Shown here in pieces: positions 58,235-64,000 of a stretch of DNA of 64,000 nt. This DNA is from Trichuris trichiura. Its lineage: Eukaryota; Nematoda; Enoplea; Trichinellida; Trichuridae. The stretch's first letter is position 1, and every line of letters begins with the position of its first letter. Made by a program: the position numbers and the translations under genes. The notes beneath the pieces are model-generated. The model had not been told where the DNA came from. It saw nothing but the letters and a program-made list of their open reading frames with translations, and did no database searches. The DNA is taken from positions 124,001 through 188,000 of the forward strand of contig JBAJFE010000004.1 in NCBI GenBank assembly GCA_037903355.1, written 5' to 3'.

Positions 58235-59127
58235 GATCTGTTTGGTTGCATCGACGTGTTTTTTTTTACAAGCAACTTAATTTTTATTTGCGCTTGTTAT
58301 AAGCGAGAATCGTTTCCGCTCATTGGCGCACACCTTTATTGTCCTCAATATCTGCGTTATCGATTTTAGCGGATGTTTAGGTAATCCTATTTATAATGCG
58401 ATTCTCTTGCCTGTTAAATTCTGTTAACAAGCGATTTTCAGCATTGTTTCATATCGCAGCGAGCAGATATTTCATTTTCTGAAAATTCCTCGTTCTCCAT
58501 GCAGGACTGCTTCCAAAGCGGTCGCGTCGCGCGTAGGTTTTTAAGATCCATCTAAGCTTAGTGTCTACAGTAAGCATTAGCATATGCTTTCGATCAAAGG
58601 AAATGGTTTTTGAAGTTGCTGTCAGGCACGTGCGCAGCAAAAAGTATGACAAACATTCTACCTGTGCAAGGAACCTTTGACTTGTATAATCAGTTTCTCG
58701 ATGGAAAGCTGAAGCGTTAATGGAAATGCATTTTTTGATTTCAGATTATCCACCTCTAAGTGGATGCTATGCTTTCGTGCTAGCTTCCAGTTGCCAATGC
58801 TTGCCTGTTAAAGTTTTAGCATGTCATCTAACCTTTCTTTCAGCCAGTGTATTGCCAGTTATCTAAACAGATGATGGCGAAATATTGGCCTTTATAGAAA
58901 CAAGGAAAACTGAGCTTTCAAATGACTTCGTACCACAGAGCCAATTACCGAAAGCTGATAAGTAAACGTTCTGGAAGCTCGCTTGGTAAGATGCGTAGAA
59001 AGCAGTGTGCCCGCGTTCGCTTGCACAGCAATGTAGTAACAATGAGAGAACTAATTGTTTGATTATCAAAACATTATGTAGTTTCTTGAACGCGCGGTGC
59101 TTCGTAAGGGGATTGTGTTTCATGTTT
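58235..59127. other. Intergenic, no recognisable gene
   Basis: About 0.9 kb with only short unsupported open frames; it includes the presumed 3' UTR of the zinc-finger gene. Confidence 0.45.
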
Positions 59128-59345
59128 CCGAAGACAATCTACGGCTTTTCCCAATTTTTCGCGTGTTAAACGAAACAATTGCTCTACCAACGGATGGATG
59201 AGTGATTATTAGAAAAATTCAGAACCAATAATTCCGAATAATTCTGGTTCTGAATTTTCCTAATAATTGCTCATCCATTCGTCGGTAGAGCAACTGTTTC
59301 GTTTGGTTACAGATACAAAAAACGGGAAAAGCCGAAGAAGATTTT
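59128..59345. mobile_element. Palindromic Penelope-type repeat without ribozyme core
   Basis: Inverted arms (about 59128-59227 and 59244-59345) share CGAAAC.ATTGCTCTACC and CGGCTTTTCCC blocks. They match the outer arms of the elements at 17.3 and 31.3 kb (GCTCATCCATTCGTCGGTAG, TTACAGATAC, ACGGGAAAAGCC). The centre, where those copies have the hammerhead, is a short AT-rich palindrome lacking CTGANGA. No clear target duplication was found. Confidence 0.6.
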
Positions 59346-59831
59346 TGGAAGCAAGATTACGTAATTTAGGAAAGCCGTTCAGTTCTTCCGAGACAGGTAA
59401 GACGCGTCAGTAGATTACAGGCAAAAGTATGAGACTGAAGTTATGACGGTCAATACGAAGGACGATATATCGACTTTCCGATAAGTTGCTTTAACATTTC
59501 TGCACTGCATAAGGTGGCGCTTGTTCTATTGGTTATTTTCAAAGCATGCGTTTTCAGCACTCGTCGCATGCGGACAGCGGCATGCCATTTTAAAAGGTTA
59601 AAGTCATTCTGTTGAAGTATGTGCCGCTGGCTCACTCAGTCTTTTGTGCTATTAGATGTAGCAAAGTGTAAGCCGCTACGTGCCTTCCCAAATACGATGT
59701 AGTTTCTGCATTTGTGGGCGTTCGCAGAGTGAGTGTGCAGTCATGCAGCGTTTAATCATCGTTTATTCAGCGGTGATAGCTAATATTAATACATTGAGCT
59801 TCCATGTAACGGGGTTCTACTTGAGGTCGGC
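59346..59831. other. Upstream region of the WAP-like gene
   Basis: About 490 bp containing the presumed promoter. No motif recognised; the open frame at 59450-59635 (-) has no domain. Confidence 0.4.
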
Positions 59832-62800
59832 ATGCTAAAATCTATTTTTGCACTGAGTTTTGCCTTGTTCTGTTCGCCGTTGATTTCCGGTGAGTAGGAA
59901 CGCAAGAAAGTCTATTCGTTTTCATTGAGTGTATCAACCTTGCGAGACTGCATGCACTCAAGTGAAACAGGAATACGCGCTATGATGTTTTGTGTTCTGC
60001 AAAAATGAAGTCTTTGTTTTTTTCCGAAAATGTTTCCTATTTTGAAAGTAAAAATGTCACTGAAAATTTTACTTGCAATCTATGGTTAAAAGAAACTTTG
60101 AGCTATTTATTCTTCAGCAGAGTGTTCTAATGTTTCATGCTGCAGCAAGCGGTTGAGCGACGTTGTATGAATTTCAACGCAGTGTCTGAGAAGTGATGCC
60201 GACTTGTTGTCAAACAGCTTATATTAAAATGAGTTGCCTTAAGCGTGCGACAGGAGGACGAAGCGACAAAGTCTTTCTTGAAGATAAACTGTAGTGCAGT
60301 TATGTTAAACGCTGGTTTTCAAAAATAATTGTATTTTACTATGCAACAATGTGGAAAATTCAAAGCTTGCGGCATCTTTTATTGACTAAGTACTGAAGCT
60401 GCCCATGAAAATGAATAAGGCAAAAAAGGCGCTCGTCTGGACTTCCTATGTGACTGCATGCGGCGATTCATTTCTATATAAAGGTTTTAAAATAGTGACG
60501 CGCAATGATAAAAATTGATAATATGTGCTGAATACAATGCATTGTAATTGCATTGTATAGTCATATTATGCTAGCTGGGATGGTACTAGTTTCTTATGGT
60601 GCAACATGCGTCTCCAGCAGAGTACTCACTCTCAATCTTCTGATCCATTGGATCCCAACTTTTTGTCTGTCCTTCTTTTAGCATATGACAGCTTTTAGGA
60701 GTGCTACATGAAGGATTCTGCCCTAAGAGCAAAACATACGAAATTATTCTGCATGAAGACTGCAGAGGAGATGGAGACTGCGCCCCTGAAGAGCGCTGCT
60801 GTCCAAGTGGCAATTGGATGAAATGTCGGAAAGCAGTACACTATGTAGGTGCGGCTAGACTTTGTCATATTATTCCCGTACTTTCTGCCAAACATAAATA
60901 GCCTCCATTGAAATCATTAAAAGTTGCGTATAATAAGCACTGCAATTTGGAGCACTCTGAGTACCCTCAAAACTAAACGTGAAATATTGAAGTTAAAGGT
61001 TAGTAGGCAGCCTCTTCAAAGGCACTTGTGTTATTCTTCTTCACGAAGAAGGTTCCACGATCCTTAGACCTTGTTGTACCTTAGATATTACGTGACAAGT
61101 ATAAATAGCATAAACTAAATGTACATTTACTTTTAGAGAACACATGGAAGGAAAAGTCAGCAGATTGTCTCAACGCGTCAAGGTTACTTAAGACCAAAGC
61201 AGAATGCAGAACTCATCAAGATTGCAGAGAAACGCATGTATGCTGTGATTCTCTGTGCACGCAAGTCCGTCTCCCGCCCGGTAACTATTAACACATTTTG
61301 AGGATGAAAAATTTGCTTTGGCGTACCTTAGCAATGAAATAGAGGATACGTATCCAATAATAAATCTGCGTAGCATTGATAATTGAGAAAACGCTTTGTT
61401 TAGTCTGGGAGGCGACATTTATCTCAAAGCAAAGAATTTAATAAGCTCGGAAAGCCTTAAAAAAGGCAAACTATTTTTTAAACAAAGTGATGGAACCTCA
61501 AACTTTAATGAAGCGTTCCTTGGTTTCCAAACCCTTTTCATTAAGTAGATGAATATGTTTCCATCAGTTGTAAACAATTGACTTGTATTATTACTTGTAG
61601 AATATTACACTGATAAGTATTGTCCTCCGGTCTTAAAAGATCAATGGGTAGCAGCTGCTGCACTTTGCATTTCCAGCGCCGACTGTCACCCAAATTTTAA
61701 ATGCTGCGCTACAACTCTCACAACTCGGTGTTTGGGCTACGTTAAAGAGCGACGTAAGTACTTTTCCCATTTTTTTTAGATGAAGCAATAAAGCTCATAA
61801 TTTTGTTTATTAATTCACATTTTCAATTTTATTTCACACTTAAGAATTCGCAGGTTCCAAAACAGTACGATACAATTTTAAAAGTGGTACGCATTTTCGT
61901 GCTTGTTCAAAATTGCTATCTTGAGAAGTGATACTTTACATGTTAGTGCCTATTGCAGCGTGCGCTGACAATATCAAAAAGTTCGCGCTAACCTTGTGCT
62001 ACGGTAGATGGTTCTAAAGCAATTCTTCCTTGTAAGGGAAACTGCTTTTCTGATGCAGTAAACTGCATCGCTACTCGTATTTGTAAGGCCAACATTTATT
62101 TGCGTGAAATAAATAGTACTGAAACGTAGTCTATCACATAACCTGATCGGTGCTTCTGTAGAAGTCCTAACGTTAATCAGCGCTTGTAAAACCGAGATCC
62201 AAAGCAAAGCGCTAATCTTTTAACCTACTTACAAGAGAATTGAAGAACTTGTAAATTATGAAGTAATTATTAAAAAATATAATTGAATAAGGAGTATTTA
62301 ATAAATGATTGTTTTCGCGGGTACTGACCGTGGAAACCATTGAGTCCATTGTATGCTACAGCAGGTATGGCATTGTCGTTTAAATCGCGTTAAAATTTCA
62401 GTCTTTTTGTTGTTACTGCCTTAACTTTAGATGAAGTATCGTCAGATCAATTTTGCAGTACCCCTAATGCGTCGCATAATAATAGAAACTCAGTTTTGGT
62501 TGTTTTGTGAGTCTTTCTATTGCGGTAGCTGTTTGTACGGTTCAAACTTGCTCAGGCACTACTTACGGACAGCTTGACTTGCGCCGTACTGTAACCATAG
62601 TCTTCAGGTTCTAGCATTTCTGTTCAATATTTTCCAGTGCATCTGCACTGCTTAACTATCTCGGAGAAGCATTTTCATTATTATCCCTACCTTTTCTCTT
62701 TCCTTCTTTCTTTGGTAAAGAATTACCTGCTTTTATTTTTTCTATTTATTTATACACGCATGTTCATGTAACTGTAATGCAGTCTCAACTTTTTTGCTTT

Positions 62801-63013
62801 TGCAGCTTTCTCAAATTTCAGTCTACTTTATCTACCGCTAAAGTGGACTACGCTTTCATGCTTATTTTAGCTGCTCCAAAACCTGGCAACTGCGAACCGC
62901 CTAGATTCGAACGAATAGTGTATTCACAATGCAAAGACGATTACGACTGCGGTGGCATGAAGAAGTGCTGCTATGATGAGGACACCCTGATGAACCATTG
63001 CAGCGAACTATAG
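59832..63013 (+). CDS. Secreted protein with four WAP/SLPI-like domains
   Basis: A probable secreted protease-inhibitor-like or antimicrobial-like protein of 215 aa. Exon 1 (59832-59889) encodes the signal peptide MLKSIFALSFALFCSPLIS. Exons 60699-60848, 61137-61280, 61601-61753 and 62871-63013 each encode one domain; all four introns are phase 1. Each domain has the WAP core C-x5-C-x5-CC: CRGDGDCAPEERCC, CRTHQDCRETHVCC, CISSADCHPNFKCC and CKDDYDCGGMKKCC. Each has one Cys before this core and one after, so 6 rather than the classical 8. WAP-rich SLPI-like secreted proteins are reported as expanded in Trichuris. The inhibitory loop between the first two cysteines varies in all four, so targets cannot be inferred. 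An ATTAAA lies about 60 nt after the stop. Confidence 0.88.
59890..60698 (+). other. First intron of the WAP-like gene
   Basis: 809 nt with no open frame or repeat of note; it ends in CTTTTAG. Confidence 0.7.
61754..62870 (+). other. Last intron of the WAP-like gene
   Basis: 1.1 kb, from a GTAAGT donor to a TTATTTTAG acceptor. I looked for a fifth WAP exon (C-x5-C-x5-CC) inside and saw none. Confidence 0.65.
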
Positions 63014-63072
63014 CATATACTTCCAGTGTGCATGTGAGTTAGTGCCATAGTTTTATGTATGTCTTGACATTT

Positions 63073-63078
63073 ATTAAA
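63073..63078 (+). terminator. Variant poly-A signal of the WAP-like gene
   Basis: ATTAAA about 60 nt after the stop codon, the commonest variant of the hexamer. Confidence 0.45.
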
Positions 63079-64000
63079 ACGCTTCAAATGAATGGATGGA
63101 GAAATATTTTCAACTTCTGCGGCTGAACGTTTTCACCTCGGCACTTTTAAGTCCTTATTTAGTTAAAGCTGTAATGGCAATTTCTTTAGTTTAAGAAATT
63201 CAAGCACGTTTGTCAAGTTCGAATCGTTTATTCTTAGAGAAAAAATTCTAATTTTTCGGGATTCGTTTGCTCCCGTTTTCAGCGTTTTCATATTAGTCCC
63301 GAACAGGGAATCGTTGGAAAATCGGTCATAGTTTGAAAAAACGGTCAATAAGTAATATATTAGCTTCAAAATTATCGAGAAATATTAATAATACGTTGGA
63401 AGGTGTTAAAGTAAAATTTGAAGCATGAAATTTCTCGTATTCAAGGCACACCCAGTCGTAAAGCAACTTAGTATTCATTGCGCAACAATGTTTACGATTC
63501 TCCATGGTTATTCAGTCCTATAGTTGGTGCATTGACGAAATCGCGTTGCTGAAGACAAAACAGAGTTTCAAAAATTATACATTAATGTGAGGCACCGTTA
63601 AAGCAGCTGTGATGATCAGAAGTACGCGGCGATATAGTGCTAGTACACATACTTTTCAGCAGCTAAATAATTGACAGGAATTAACGCTTATCAACTGAAT
63701 GTTTTCTCATGAACAAAACGCTTTATGATAATTAGAGAACAAGCGCATCTGACGGTGTAAAGTGAACTTAATCTGGTAACGCTAAAACAATCAACTTCCA
63801 CTGGTTGCGTATACTGTGTTTTCTCAGATAGAAGGCAGCAATAGAAGAATAAATACAACAGTGAGCAACACCTCTGAGTAAGCCTTGCGTTTTACGAAAT
63901 TTGTTTAGCTGCTTTCAGACGCGTCAGAATTATCGCGATGACGTTGGAAACTGAAAATCATCTTTAACCCACCCATTCAAAATATTACAATAGGCATCGA
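63079..64000. other. No recognisable gene
   Basis: The last 0.9 kb is AT-rich with no supported feature on either strand. Confidence 0.5.

Overview
This window is eukaryotic. Every confident protein gene except the zinc-finger gene and the two lectin-like genes is split by GT-AG introns, and many of these are very short (40-60 nt). A cys-loop chloride-channel gene of a type expanded in nematodes, a secreted WAP/SLPI-like protein, short introns and abundant Penelope-like retroelements together suggest a nematode, most likely a clade I (Trichuris-like) worm. The genus is my inference; no rRNA or mitochondrial marker is present.

Layout. 1-11.9 kb: no recognisable gene except a possible small membrane protein at 6.7 kb. 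12.0-14.0 kb (+): a two-exon bHLH factor of the PTF1A family. 17.2-17.6 kb: a palindromic Penelope-type mini-element. 22.0-28.3 kb (+): an anion-selective cys-loop receptor in three exons with a 4.7 kb intron. 28.3-32.5 kb (-): GTPBP10 (Obg-family GTPase) in eight exons, tail-to-tail with the receptor. 32.8-36.0 kb (-): TTC5/STRAP in nine exons. 36.1-36.8 kb (+): an Alba-domain RPP25-like RNase P/MRP subunit, head-to-head with TTC5. 37.9-38.8 and 46.1-47.1 kb (-): two paralogous single-exon type I membrane proteins (lectin-like region, EGF module, TM, basic tail). 39.2-44.9 kb: a cluster of mobile elements between these paralogues (an inverted Penelope dimer, a pogo/Tigger composite, other ribozyme-bearing fragments). 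47.5-48.1 kb: another Penelope copy. 50.2-51.8 kb: two unrecognised coding-like segments. 52.9-55.2 kb (+): cyclin A in six exons. 57.1-58.2 kb (+): a single-exon C2H2 zinc-finger protein. 59.8-63.0 kb (+): a secreted four-domain WAP-like protein, one domain per exon.

The most striking signal is a dispersed family of hammerhead ribozymes. Eight copies have an intact core and helices and three are decayed. All sit in Penelope-like elements or fragments of them. Four insertions have clear 11-14 bp target-site duplications, and several are head-to-head inverted dimers lying inside a single duplication. Hammerheads in Penelope-like elements are known from the literature. The palindromic arrangement with opposed ribozymes, and the number of copies in 64 kb, deserve attention.

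The ordinary genes cover transcriptional control (PTF1A, zinc finger), cell cycle (cyclin A), RNA processing and mitochondrial ribosome assembly (RPP25-like, GTPBP10), stress and p300 signalling (TTC5), neuronal signalling (chloride channel) and host-facing secretion (WAP-like protein). I see no functional link between them beyond shared promoters or close spacing in the GTPBP10-TTC5-RPP25 block.
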